Numbered from the stretch's first letter, positions 34,192 to 42,649 are shown. The stretch: 64,000 nt of DNA from Verrucomicrobiota bacterium (GCA_023416735.1 JAEZGX010000035.1:1-64000); one strand, 5' to 3'. The notes: a model not told the origin generated them from the letters alone. Made by a program: numbers and translations.

Positions 34192-35511
34192 TCAGGGGGA
34201 CCATGGCAAATCCAGTTGGGCCCTGTTCAGGCCGTATCGCTCGTAGTTGATCCGATCATCGATGCCTATTTCGCGAGCAACCTCACGGGCGTGCTCATAG
34301 AGGAGCTTCTCGATCTCAGTTTCATTTTTCCCGCCAAAGTGCTCTTGCTGGTGCACGTGGAGCATCTGATAACCTTCGAACCCGTGGCGATCTTCAAGGA
34401 ATCGAGGATCGCGATCCAAACCCGCTGAGATAGCGGCGGCGAAGGCCCTCTCTTCCACGATCATCGTTTTCAACGTATCTACCACCGCTTCCGAAGTGCG
34501 CGGGAGAGTTCTGACGAACGAGCCATTCCAGGAACGGACAAAATCGGAAACGCTTATCGAACGCCCGCCATCCCCGCCGAACGTGCACAGAACCAAGTTC
34601 ATGTCAGTGATGCTGGTGGCCTCGAGGGCGGAGACGTCGTTTTTGATTTCCCGCAGACTAGCTACCAGCGACGTTATCGCGTCGGCGTTAAAGCTCGGCT
34701 TTTCATCAGCTAAAATTTTCTGTGCCTCTAGACGGTAGAGGTTGTTTCGGCGAACCCGCGCAACCAACTGCTTGAAGGTATCCGGCAGAGGGGCGAGGCC
34801 TCTAAAGTCGTCCTGAAGGTCTCCCGTTTGTATGCAATAGACGCCAGTCGCAGGATCGCTACGGACCAGCCATACGTTCGGCTCGGCTTGGGCGATCAAG
34901 TCGGAAACCTCCTCAAACGGCGGGTAAGGCCATCTTCCCGGTTTATCCATCACCCGCGCTTTGCCTTGGCGAGAGGCTTCGAGCAGGCGTTGTTTCTTTT
35001 CTGCGTCGGTGGCAGAATTGAAGCCCGCTGGGAAGATTGCGGCCCAAAGATCCTTGTTCGGGACATGTGAGACAAAAACGTGTCTCCTGGAATTCGCGGC
35101 CCGATACAGCTGTTGGACATTCACCTCCTCCCGCAACCGGCCATACAGCCAATCGAAGTAGAGGCCGTAAGACTTGCTCAACATGTGGCGAGACATGCGA
35201 GAAACCATCTCCTTAACCTCCGGCCGATTCCCGTAACCGCGTCGCCGTAGATCAGAAATTACTACCTGTTCGCACACCAAGAGGCGCATCTTGCGACCGC
35301 TGTTTACCTCTTGCGCAGTATGAGATCTCGTCGCGCCTTCGTCGCCGATATAGCGTCGATAGTATTTATTTATCAGATATGAAGAGGTCGTGTGATCCCC
35401 AATGCGTAACGCTGGCGAAAGGTCAACCGGTCCTGCCTCAGAGCCAGCAACGCAGAGCTGAGCTACATGGATGACTACCCAGATTCGGGCGATTAGACGG
35501 AGGCCCTTCAC
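34192..35511 (-). CDS. Secreted protein of unknown function, possibly SurA/PpiC-like
   Basis: A 439-residue protein if started at the GTG at 35511, which yields a signal peptide (KGLRLIARIWVVIHVAQLCV then AGSEA). The open frame continues to 35859 but reads poorly there. Helical segments such as RTSEAVVDTLKTMIVEERAF with AAAISAGLDRDPRFLEDRHG resemble the N-terminal chaperone core of SurA-type peptidyl-prolyl isomerases. I see no clear PPIase domain. The C-terminal part (LLYEHAREVAREIGIDDRIN) also fits that type. It lies 73 bases downstream of the secreted protein at 35585, on the same strand, so they may be co-transcribed. Confidence 0.6.
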   Translation of the reverse strand: MKGLRLIARIWVVIHVAQLCVAGSEAGPVDLSPALRIGDHTTSSYLINKYYRRYIGDEGATRSHTAQEVNSGRKMRLLVCEQVVISDLRRRGYGNRPEVKEMVSRMSRHMLSKSYGLYFDWLYGRLREEVNVQQLYRAANSRRHVFVSHVPNKDLWAAIFPAGFNSATDAEKKQRLLEASRQGKARVMDKPGRWPYPPFEEVSDLIAQAEPNVWLVRSDPATGVYCIQTGDLQDDFRGLAPLPDTFKQLVARVRRNNLYRLEAQKILADEKPSFNADAITSLVASLREIKNDVSALEATSITDMNLVLCTFGGDGGRSISVSDFVRSWNGSFVRTLPRTSEAVVDTLKTMIVEERAFAAAISAGLDRDPRFLEDRHGFEGYQMLHVHQQEHFGGKNETEIEKLLYEHAREVAREIGIDDRINYERYGLNRAQLDLPWSP

Positions 35512-35584
35512 AGCGCTTAGTGGGTGAAACTTGGCCCAGATCCCTCCCCATTGGCGGAGAGGGCCTGGGCAGAGCCCGGTCAAC

Positions 35585-36016
35585 TCACCACAGAATATGC
35601 GTTTCCATGGCCGCATAACCTCCCGAAAGGGTGCTTCCATCGCCATAATGTAGCACTTGATAGGTCCCAGCAGGCTGCGAGGTGCTGCGTGTGTCGTAGT
35701 TATAGTTGTTGCCCCACGAGTAGGTGTAAACGGAAACCTCCTGCACCGTTCCGGTATTCTGGTTGAATACCCGAACCTGCGCATTCGAGCCTTGGATTTG
35801 GTAATACGGGGGGTAATCAGACCAAGTCTCGCCGCTGTGTGCATAGGCATACGATACAATCTGGCAGCTGCTCGGAACGCTAATGTTGCTCCAGTTCTGG
35901 TGGAGCGATCCTTGGCTAGGGCCGGTATAATACGACGCGCCGTGAACCGCTATGCACAGCAAGCTTGATACGCTAGCGACTATAACAGCCGTGATCCTGC
36001 CGATGTTTCTAATCAT
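35585..36016 (-). CDS. Small secreted protein of unknown function, Tyr/Ser/Asn-rich
   Basis: A 143-residue protein. Signal peptide RITAVIVASVSSLLCIAVHG then ASYYTGPSQG. The mature part is rich in Tyr, Ser, Asn and Gln and looks beta-rich (VRVFNQNTGTVQEVSVYTYS, WGNNYNYDTRSTSQPAGTYQ). No Lys/Arg-rich or membrane segment. I recognise no family. Together with the 34192-35511 gene it may form a small two-gene unit with a promoter in 36017-36296. Confidence 0.6.
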   Translation of the reverse strand: MIRNIGRITAVIVASVSSLLCIAVHGASYYTGPSQGSLHQNWSNISVPSSCQIVSYAYAHSGETWSDYPPYYQIQGSNAQVRVFNQNTGTVQEVSVYTYSWGNNYNYDTRSTSQPAGTYQVLHYGDGSTLSGGYAAMETHILW

Positions 36017-36296
36017 GGTATTTTTGGGTTGGGGTTGAACCGCCTTGCGAAGTAGATCGCGAGTGCGTCACCGCAAGTGATTGGCAGCCACTCGCAACTG
36101 TCAATCGCAAACGAGTGTAATGATCCTGTAAATCGTTTCAAACTATGGTCCTGTGAAGAGGCGGGATGATATGCCAGCGGATTGGCACGAAGCGCGGCGT
36201 AGTCGGGTGCCCGTTTACGAGGTAAATGACGCAACTAATTAGCGCGAGGTTGACCCCGCCGTGTGACCTTGTCATCTCCCGCTACGCCGCTCCAGC

Positions 36297-36725
36297 ATGG
36301 CAACACACACCCTACCCGCGATCGCTAGGCTGAAAGAAGCTGGGCATCGAATCACAGAGCCTCGCAAGGCGATTATCGCCGCTCTTCGGAAGCTCCGAGG
36401 CCCTGTAACCGCGGAAGAATTGTTGAGCCGCTTGAAGCCGCGGGGGCAGCGTCCAGACATCGTTACGGTGTATCGGAATATCACAGCGCTCGAGAAGGTG
36501 GGGCTGTTGCGCCGAACATTCCTTCCGAACGGCAAGGCTCAGTTCAGCTACACCGAAGCGACATCGGACTACTTCATCGTCTCCAACGATGGGGGGAGGA
36601 TCGAGCCCCTGGACGTGGAACTCTCAATGCGGCGTCACGAGGCTGCAAAGAAGATCGGGGAGACCCTGAGGCGGGCGGGGTTCACCGAGTTGTCGCACGT
36701 TGTGCAGTTCAGGGCACATTCTTGA
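36297..36725 (+). CDS. Fur-like regulator without the usual metal-binding motif
   Basis: A 142-residue protein. The N-terminal winged helix is typical of Fur/PerR/Zur: LKEAGHRITEPRKAIIAALR, VTAEELLSRLK and DIVTVYRNITALEKVGLLRR. The C-terminal dimerisation part has TSDYFIVSNDGGRIEPLDVE where Fur proteins have HHHD..C..CG.V.EF. The His cluster and both Cys-X2-Cys zinc pairs are absent. It is therefore likely not a metal sensor in the usual way, but a diverged DNA-binding protein, perhaps sensing another signal. The upstream 280 bases are a divergent promoter region with a CTAATTAG palindrome at 36235-36242. Confidence 0.85.
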   Translation: MATHTLPAIARLKEAGHRITEPRKAIIAALRKLRGPVTAEELLSRLKPRGQRPDIVTVYRNITALEKVGLLRRTFLPNGKAQFSYTEATSDYFIVSNDGGRIEPLDVELSMRRHEAAKKIGETLRRAGFTELSHVVQFRAHS

Positions 36726-36818
36726 CCGCTCCTGACGCTCTGCGTGTGCCGAACGCTCGAAACACTACAAAGGATTGCGCTGCGCTAGGAAGCCGCCGTT
36801 ATCGCAGTTCGACGCCCC

Positions 36819-37835
36819 ATGACCACTACAATTGGCTTCGCCACGCGCGACTGCATCGTTCTCGGCTGCGACAGCTTAGCCACCAGCGTTCGTCTGATGG
36901 TGGACCCGTATAAGATCGCCCGCAATTTTTTCGATGACGCCGGAAATCTGCTACTCGAAAACGGGGCGCCGGTGCTCAAAACAGCAGCGCAGCTGCACGC
37001 TTTTGTTCAACGCGTGCCGCGAGACCAGCTACCTAACGTTACGAAGCTCTTCGAATTGGATGGAGCACATGCTGGCGTCACGTTTTCCGGAGCTTCGGTG
37101 GTTGGGGATTACTCGGTAAAAAATCTTGTGGACTCGTTCAACGCTTCGCAGTTCTACCGCGAGCTAATTCGGGGAGAATACTCGATTGAGCTTATTGCGA
37201 AGGGGTTCTTCAACCACGTTAACGCAATCTACGAGAAGGCGTATGAGACGGTGCCGGCGGACTTTCGCCCTTTCACGGAAGCGGTCGTTTCCGGCTACTC
37301 CTCTGCATCATTGCTCCCACAGATTTATCGACTTAATTTCAGCGCCACTCCCTCATGTGAGTCAGCCCTCCAAGATAAGCCCTATGATATCGTGTTCGGC
37401 GGACAGTATGATATCATTCAACGTGTTGTGATGGGGGTGGATCTGCAGAGCTATCTCAACTTGCGCGATAAATCTGAGCGTTTGTTAGGGCGTTATCGCG
37501 ACAAGCTTCAAACATTCTTGGCCGAGCAAGGCCATGAGGTGGCACTGCCCCCGCCCGACATGAGCGACACGAGTCTTCAGCTTTTCTATGGTGATTTCGG
37601 CGGCGTGAGCCGCCTTGCGTCGGATCGGGAATCGCTATCAGAACAAGCTGCGATAAATTTTGTCGAGTTCCTGCTAGATACCATGATTTGGGCACAGCAG
37701 TTCTCCGGAGAGATCCCAACGGTCGGTGGTGAGATCCACATCGCCATCATTACCAAGTCGGGGGGCTTTCGCTGGATTTCAAAGGAAGAATACCATTTTC
37801 ATGGTCATTCCGTTCTAAAGCACTCAAACCACTAA
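36819..37835 (+). CDS. Proteasome beta-like N-terminal-nucleophile hydrolase, enlarged
   Basis: A 338-residue protein starting MTTTIGFATRDCIVLGCDSL. After removal of Met, Thr1 and Asp17 sit exactly where 20S proteasome beta subunits and HslV have their nucleophile and charge-relay Asp (TTTVG...D at 17). A Lys at position 31 (VDPYKIARNF) may stand for catalytic Lys33. The second beta strand block VTKLFELDGAHAGVTFSGAS matches the K(I/L)F-x-(I/L)D...GxxFSG motif. A roughly 30-residue insertion separates the two blocks, and the C-terminal half (NFVEFLLDTMIWAQQFSG, EIHIAIITKSGGFRWISKEE) is larger than in HslV or standard beta subunits. No ATPase (HslU, Mpa, ClpX-like) or partner subunit is nearby. 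It follows the Fur-like gene by 93 bases. Confidence 0.7.
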   Translation: MTTTIGFATRDCIVLGCDSLATSVRLMVDPYKIARNFFDDAGNLLLENGAPVLKTAAQLHAFVQRVPRDQLPNVTKLFELDGAHAGVTFSGASVVGDYSVKNLVDSFNASQFYRELIRGEYSIELIAKGFFNHVNAIYEKAYETVPADFRPFTEAVVSGYSSASLLPQIYRLNFSATPSCESALQDKPYDIVFGGQYDIIQRVVMGVDLQSYLNLRDKSERLLGRYRDKLQTFLAEQGHEVALPPPDMSDTSLQLFYGDFGGVSRLASDRESLSEQAAINFVEFLLDTMIWAQQFSGEIPTVGGEIHIAIITKSGGFRWISKEEYHFHGHSVLKHSNH

Positions 37836-37839
37836 GCAG

Positions 37840-38058
37840 ATGAACAAAGCTCTGGATCACATTTCGCTTGGGCGCAGTCGCGACGAATTCCAGCGAGGAG
37901 CCTCTACGTTCGCCCGTGACTCAAAAAGCATGGGGATATCCCAAAGCAATGCAGCCATCCGTCACGAACGGATGCCCTCGGCGATAGCTGTTGGAGAATT
38001 TCGCAAAAGCGCGACACGGAGCGAAGCATCCGCGCGGACCAGTAGGCGGGAGCACTAA
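37840..38058 (+). CDS. Doubtful short frame after the Ntn-hydrolase
   Basis: A 72-codon frame beginning at an ATG immediately after the hydrolase stop, ending RSEASARTSRREH. Ser/Arg/Ala-rich with no domain or signal peptide. Reported because its position could reflect a coupled reading frame; it may well be spurious. Confidence 0.2.
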   Translation: MNKALDHISLGRSRDEFQRGASTFARDSKSMGISQSNAAIRHERMPSAIAVGEFRKSATRSEASARTSRREH

Positions 38059-38314
38059 AGCCAGTCGTTTCGGCAAAAGTCCGAACGCGCATCCCAGCCT
38101 TCTCCGCCACAGGCCTTCCGTTTAGGGCGCCGGCCAGTCATATGGCTGGCAAACGGGACCAGATAGGTATCCGTCACAGCCTTTTGCTGCGCACTACGCG
38201 CGCGCGAGGGCGTCAGTAACGTGACCTTCCGGAGGCCATGAAGGGCGAGGGGGCAATTGCCCAGCGAAAGCAGGAACGGCCAAGAAGTGGCCAAGCATGA
38301 TCTAAATGGAGAAA

Positions 38315-38338
38315 CCCAACAACGCGTAAGTTGTTGGG
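38315..38338 (-). terminator. Hairpin terminator downstream of tRNA-Asn
   Basis: CCCAACAAC / GTTGTTGGG, a perfect 9-bp stem with loop GCGTAA. On the minus strand it is followed by TTTC. It lies just past the tRNA 3' end. Confidence 0.75.
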
Positions 38339-38344
38339 CTTCAA

Positions 38345-38419
<75 letters not shown>

Positions 38420-38565
38420 ACGTGGCTCGGCGGCCGAGGCCGCGCGAAAGAGGGGGATGAAAACAGGCGGTGGGGTGGGATTGTCAATGCCGGTTTTGAG
38501 GTTTTCGCCGGCGGTCGCGGCTCGGCGCGGAATTGATCTCTCATGGGGTTTTTTCCGACCGCTAA

Positions 38566-39249
38566 TCAGCGAGTCTGCGCGGCGGCAGATTTACGCGTCG
38601 TGATTTGCAAGTCCCGGATCTCCAAGTGCGATTTCACGGTGCGGAGAGCGAACCACCCGGAGGTCAGCGGGGCGGGGTCGGCGAAGGAAAGGATCTTTTC
38701 ACCGTCGCGCCAAAACTCGGCCTGGCCATCGGTCGCCACGAGTTTGATGCGGTAGGTGCGGTTTGGCTCCAGGAGAAATTGTTTCTCGCGGAGATCATGC
38801 TCGGGACGGAGCGGTTTGGTGCCGTCGCCGGCGTAGCGGCGGAAGCGCGTCGTGGTGTTTTCGTTTCCGCCCATGCCGACGTAATACGTGGCGAGTTCGT
38901 CGTAGTCGGCGAACTTGCCGGAGCGGCCGGAGGGGAGTGTATCCGGATTTTGGGGATCCGTTGCCATCCAGAAGCAGTTTACGTCCGAGACGCGGTCGTG
39001 CGGACCTCCGCGGGAAACGACGGTGACTTCGTAGCTAATTTCGACGGGCGCGGTGAGTTTCTTTCGCAGCCAAACGGTGCAACCGGCGGCGTCTTCGATG
39101 ATCACGGCGCCGTCACGGACGGTGACCGTGCCGCCGGGCTGTTGTTCGACGGCCCAGTGCGAGAGGTCGGCGGTGGTGGCGTTGGGTTTGGCCGAACTCG
39201 TGAGCCAAAAGACGGAGAGAAGCGCCAGAGGAACGAAGCAACGAAGCAT
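38566..39249 (-). CDS. Secreted DUF6250 domain protein
   Basis: A 227-residue exported protein: signal CFVPLALLSVFWLTSSA, then a single beta-rich domain. DUF6250-type marks are TVWLRKKLTAPVEISYEVTV, SDVNCFWMATDPQNP, YYVGMGGNENTTTRFRRY and FWRDGEKILSFADPAPLTSG. The family is common in Verrucomicrobiota next to polysaccharide-degrading genes and has a concanavalin-like fold. It is divergent from the TonB receptor at 39388 and may share a promoter region (39250-39387) with it. Confidence 0.85.
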   Translation of the reverse strand: MLRCFVPLALLSVFWLTSSAKPNATTADLSHWAVEQQPGGTVTVRDGAVIIEDAAGCTVWLRKKLTAPVEISYEVTVVSRGGPHDRVSDVNCFWMATDPQNPDTLPSGRSGKFADYDELATYYVGMGGNENTTTRFRRYAGDGTKPLRPEHDLREKQFLLEPNRTYRIKLVATDGQAEFWRDGEKILSFADPAPLTSGWFALRTVKSHLEIRDLQITTRKSAAAQTR

Positions 39250-39387
39250 GATAGCAGCGTGTGGAGATCGCGTGATAATGCGAGCCGCGGCGTGGCTGCA
39301 ATATCCGCTGGAGCGCAGGGCGATGCGCAGATGAAGGGTGGTTGGCACGCAAGCTGCCTTCCGCGCACTTTTCTTCCTCTCTCTCTC

Positions 39388-41463
39388 ATGTCGTTGCTCC
39401 GTTCTACGCTTTCCGCGCTGCGTCCCATTGGCTGCGCCTTGTTGATGGTTTTGGTTCTCGATGGGTTGAGAGCTCAAACTCTGGCGGACGATGAGACGTT
39501 GATGCGGCTCGATATGCTGGTCGTCGAAGGACGCGCGGCGAATCTTGTGGGCGTGGCGACGTCGGCATCGCAAGGCCTCGTTGGAGCGGCGGAGTTGCAG
39601 GCGCGGCCGTGGCTGAGGCGGGGCGAGTTGCTGGAGGTGATTCCCGGAGTGGTGATCACGCAGCATTCGGGCGGTGGGAAGGCGAATCAGTATTTCTTGC
39701 GAGGTTTCAATCTCGATCACGGCACGGACTTTTCGGTGCGAGTGGACGGAGTCCCGGTGAACATGCGGACGCATGCGCATGGACAAGGGTATTCAGATTT
39801 GAACTTCGTGATTCCGGAACTCGTGCGGCAGGTGGAGTATCGCAAAGGGCCGACCGACGTGGAGGTCGGGGATTTTTCCGGAGCGGGAGCGGCGGAGTTC
39901 AAGTTATTCGATGTGTTGCCGCGGGGTTTTGCGAGTGGAACGGCGGGCGAAAATGGGTTCGCGCGGCTGGTCGCGGCCGATTCGGTGCAGAGCCGCGGCG
40001 GCGTGACGACGACGTATGGAGTGGAGTGGTCGCACGATAATGGGCCCTGGGAGCGGCGCGAGGATTTCGAACGCTTCAACGGGCTGCTGCGCGCGCATTG
40101 GCGCTCGGGGGTTGGCGAGTATCGACTGACGGCGATGGGGTATCGGGGCGCGTGGCAGGCGACGGATCAGATTCCGTTGCGAGCGGTGCAGATGGGAAAA
40201 CTGGGCCGGTTTGGGACGATGGATCCGACGGCGGGCGGCGATTCGGAGCGGGCGAGTGTGGCGTTCGATGCAACACTCGCGGGGGCGGCGGGAACGACGC
40301 GGGTCAACGCGTATGCGTTGCGCTACGCCCTGGACCTGTATTCAAACTTTACCTACTTCCTCGCGGATCCGGAGAGAGGCGATCAGTTCAATCAGCAAGA
40401 TCGACGCACGGTGCTGGGCGGGGCGATTGCGCAGACGTGGGAGAGCGGCGACGGGACGACGAGAGTGGGCGCGGACGTGCGCGCGGATCTTATCGGCGAG
40501 GTGGGATTGTATCGCAGCGCGGAGCGGGAGCGGGTGGCGTCGGTGCGGCGCGATGCGGTGGACGAGGTGAGCGTGGGGATCTTTTGGAGGAATGAGAGGC
40601 GTTGGAGCGAGTGGTTGCGAACCGAAGTGGGCGTGCGCGCGGATGGGTATCGTTTCGACGTGGAAAGCGATCTGGCCGCGAATTCCGGGAGGCGAGACGC
40701 GGCGATTGTCACGCCGAAGGGGGCACTTGTCCTGGGGCCGTTCTCCGGGGCCGAGTTGTATGCGAATTATGGAGACGGCTTTCACAGCAACGATGCGCGC
40801 GGAACGACGATTCGGTTGGATCCCGAGACAGGCGAAAGCGCGGAGCGGGTGGAACCGCTGGTGCGCTCAAGGGGAGCGGAGGTAGGCGTGCGGGCGTCGC
40901 CGGCCGAAGGTTGGGTAAGCTCGCTGTCCGTGTGGGCGCTCACGCTCGATTCGGAACTGGTTTTCGTGGGCGATGCGGGGGGCACGGAGGCGACCGGAGC
41001 GACACGGCGGGTGGGGGTGGAATGGGCGAATTTCTATCGCGTGGCATCGTGGCTGACGTTCGACGCGGATTTTGCGATGACGCGGGCGCGATATCGGGAC
41101 GCGGGCGCGGAGAATCGGATCGCGAACTCGATTCCGAAAGTGGTGACGGCGGGGGCGACGTTTCAATCGGCGATCGGGTGGTTTGGGAGCATGCGGTTGC
41201 GGTATTTCAGCGAGCAGCCGTTGAGCGAGGATGGGACCGTGCGGGCGCCGTCGTCGCTCACGTCGAATCTGAAGTTCGGGTGGCGCGGAAAGGCTTGGGA
41301 GGCGGCGCTGGAGGTCGCGAACGTCTTCGATCGGGGGAATTACGACATCGCGTATTATTACGAGTCACGTTTGTCGGGAGAGCCGGAGGACGGCGTGGCG
41401 GATTTGCACTTTCATCCGGCCGAACCGCGGACGGTGCGGGTCAGCGTGACGAGGATGTTTTGA
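39388..41463 (+). CDS. TonB-dependent receptor
   Basis: A 691-residue outer-membrane receptor. The signal peptide is PIGCALLMVLVLDGLRAQ. The plug domain (LRRGELLEVIPGVVITQHSG, NQYFLRGFNLDHGTDFSVRV, MRTHAHGQGYSDLNFVIPEL) is followed by a 22-strand-type barrel ending SVTRMF. The start ATG at 39388 lies after a TTTTCTTCCTCTCTCTCTC tract, a strong pyrimidine leader. The open frame upstream (from 38605) is antisense to the DUF6250 gene and is not part of this gene. Ligand unknown; no ABC or MFS partner is adjacent. Confidence 0.92.
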   Translation: MSLLRSTLSALRPIGCALLMVLVLDGLRAQTLADDETLMRLDMLVVEGRAANLVGVATSASQGLVGAAELQARPWLRRGELLEVIPGVVITQHSGGGKANQYFLRGFNLDHGTDFSVRVDGVPVNMRTHAHGQGYSDLNFVIPELVRQVEYRKGPTDVEVGDFSGAGAAEFKLFDVLPRGFASGTAGENGFARLVAADSVQSRGGVTTTYGVEWSHDNGPWERREDFERFNGLLRAHWRSGVGEYRLTAMGYRGAWQATDQIPLRAVQMGKLGRFGTMDPTAGGDSERASVAFDATLAGAAGTTRVNAYALRYALDLYSNFTYFLADPERGDQFNQQDRRTVLGGAIAQTWESGDGTTRVGADVRADLIGEVGLYRSAERERVASVRRDAVDEVSVGIFWRNERRWSEWLRTEVGVRADGYRFDVESDLAANSGRRDAAIVTPKGALVLGPFSGAELYANYGDGFHSNDARGTTIRLDPETGESAERVEPLVRSRGAEVGVRASPAEGWVSSLSVWALTLDSELVFVGDAGGTEATGATRRVGVEWANFYRVASWLTFDADFAMTRARYRDAGAENRIANSIPKVVTAGATFQSAIGWFGSMRLRYFSEQPLSEDGTVRAPSSLTSNLKFGWRGKAWEAALEVANVFDRGNYDIAYYYESRLSGEPEDGVADLHFHPAEPRTVRVSVTRMF

Positions 41464-41503
41464 GGAGACGTTTCCGCTCTGAATCGTAGAAACGGTGCAT
41501 GAA

Positions 41504-41531
41504 AAAGGCGGCCCGGGAGAGGGCCGCCTTT
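41504..41531. terminator. Bidirectional terminator between the TonB receptor and the oxidase operon
   Basis: An 11-bp perfect stem AAAGGCGGCCC / GGGCCGCCTTT with loop GGGAGA. It has a T-run on each side (TTT on the plus strand, TTTTTC on the minus strand), so it can serve both convergent transcripts. Confidence 0.9.
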
Positions 41532-41553
41532 GAAGCGAAAATGTTTCAGGGGC

Positions 41554-41937
41554 TCAGACGAATCGCGCGACCATGGCGGCGGCGGACTCGAGAGCGGAGA
41601 TCGACGTGAGCGGTTTGCTTTCTTCGAAGGCGAAGAGGACGAGGAGCGCCCACATGGTGCCGCCGGAGAGAATCAAGCCGATGAAAAACAGGATCGTGCA
41701 GAAGGCTTTGTCCCAGCGCAGGTGCATGAAGTAGAAAATAACGAACAAGAACTTCACGAGCGAGAGGACGACCAGCGAGGTCACGAGGAACCATTTCGCG
41801 AACGGGAGCTCGATCGCGACGATTTCCACGCCGGTGATGACGGCGAGGAGCATCGCGATCTGCACGTAGATCCAAAACTTGTTTTCGTCGCCGTGCTCGC
41901 GGGGCTCGGTGGGGATGGAAACGGAAGGTGTGGACAT
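41554..41937 (-). CDS. ctaF: Cytochrome c oxidase subunit IV (caa3-type small subunit)
   Basis: A 127-residue protein with three membrane helices: NKFWIYVQIAMLLAVITGVE, LVTSLVVLSLVKFLFVIFYF and AFCTILFFIGLILSGGTMWA. The conserved FYFMHLRWDK motif of oxidase subunit IV (CyoD/CtaF) lies between the second and third. It is the last gene of the oxidase operon, in the order ctaC-ctaD-ctaE-ctaF. The operon terminates at the hairpin at 41504. Confidence 0.88.
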   Translation of the reverse strand: MSTPSVSIPTEPREHGDENKFWIYVQIAMLLAVITGVEIVAIELPFAKWFLVTSLVVLSLVKFLFVIFYFMHLRWDKAFCTILFFIGLILSGGTMWALLVLFAFEESKPLTSISALESAAAMVARFV

Positions 41938-42028
41938 GGAAGTGAAAGTGCGGAGTGAAAGTGAGAGAGGAGGTGGGAGGTGGAGGAGTGGGTGTGACTC
42001 TTTCACCCTCACTCTCGCTTTCGTGTTT

Positions 42029-42649
42029 TTAGAGGTATTCCAGCAGGTAAACGGCGGTGAAGATCACGATCCACACGATGTCGACGAAGTGCCAGTAGAG
42101 GCCCATGGTTTCGACGTCGATGGCTTCCTTCGGGCCGACGCGGCCGGTGAAGGAGTAGAAATACATCGACATGAGCCAGACTACGCCGATGAGCACGTGG
42201 ATACCGTGCGTGCCGGTGAGGGTGTAGAACGTCGAACCGAGGATGCTGTTGGTGATCGTGACGTTCTTGTCGTGGACGAAGTGCCAGAACTCATACACCT
42301 GGCACCCAAGAAAGATGACGCCGAAGATGGCCGTCGTGAGCAGCGAGAAACGCATGCTGCGGACGTTGCCCTTCTGGATGGCGTTCACGGCGAGCGCCAT
42401 CATGAGCGACGACATGAGGAGGATGAACGTCGAGAACGACGTGAGTGGGACGTCGAAGATTTCGGTCGGCTCGGGATTACCCGCGGGCGGGTAGAGGCGG
42501 TAGATCAGGTGGGTCGAGATCAGCGCGCCGAAGAACATGCAGTCCGAGGAAAGAAACGCCCACATCAGGAGCTTCTTGTTCGGAATGCCAGTGGCCGTGG
42601 AAACGTCCTGGTGGTGATCGATGGAGCCGGAGGCGGCGGGGCTGCTCAT
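42029..42649 (-). CDS. ctaE: Cytochrome c oxidase subunit III
   Basis: A 206-residue, five-helix subunit III. Motifs are KKLLMWAFLSSDCMFFGALI, STHLIYRLYPP, SLMMALAVNAIQKGNVRSMR, STFYTLTGTHGIHVLIGVVW and the C-terminal YWHFVDIVWIVIFTAVYLLE. The length and the missing first two helices match CtaE/caa3-type and cytochrome bo-type subunit III. It follows ctaD on the same strand. Confidence 0.93.
   Translation of the reverse strand: MSSPAASGSIDHHQDVSTATGIPNKKLLMWAFLSSDCMFFGALISTHLIYRLYPPAGNPEPTEIFDVPLTSFSTFILLMSSLMMALAVNAIQKGNVRSMRFSLLTTAIFGVIFLGCQVYEFWHFVHDKNVTITNSILGSTFYTLTGTHGIHVLIGVVWLMSMYFYSFTGRVGPKEAIDVETMGLYWHFVDIVWIVIFTAVYLLEYL

Larger units (their letters stand above)
33871..38344. mobile_element. 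Candidate accessory island next to tRNA-Asn
   Basis: Bounded on the left by a truncated nucleotidyltransferase remnant and on the right by the 3' end of tRNA-Asn. It carries only genes of unknown role plus a diverged Fur-like regulator. By eye the base composition is less GC-rich than the flanks; this was not calculated. No integrase, transposase or direct repeat of the tRNA 3' end was seen, so it may be a decayed or excision-inactive island, or just a variable region. Confidence 0.4.
37836..38344. other. Region between the Ntn-hydrolase and the tRNA, weak coding signal
   Basis: About 500 bases. A 72-residue frame at 37840-38058 (NKALDHISLGRSRDEFQRGA) begins four bases after the hydrolase stop codon, but I recognise nothing in it. 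Frames on the opposite strand run through the tRNA and are shadows. The tRNA terminator hairpin lies at its right edge. No integrase was found. Confidence 0.35.

Noticed and set aside
36017..36296. Fur-box-like sequence in the divergent region
   Set aside because: CTAATTAG at 36235-36242 is only an 8-base palindrome and does not extend to a Fur box.
33871..38344. Search for an integrase or a direct repeat of the tRNA-Asn 3' end
   Set aside because: None seen by eye, so I do not claim an att site or an active integrative element.
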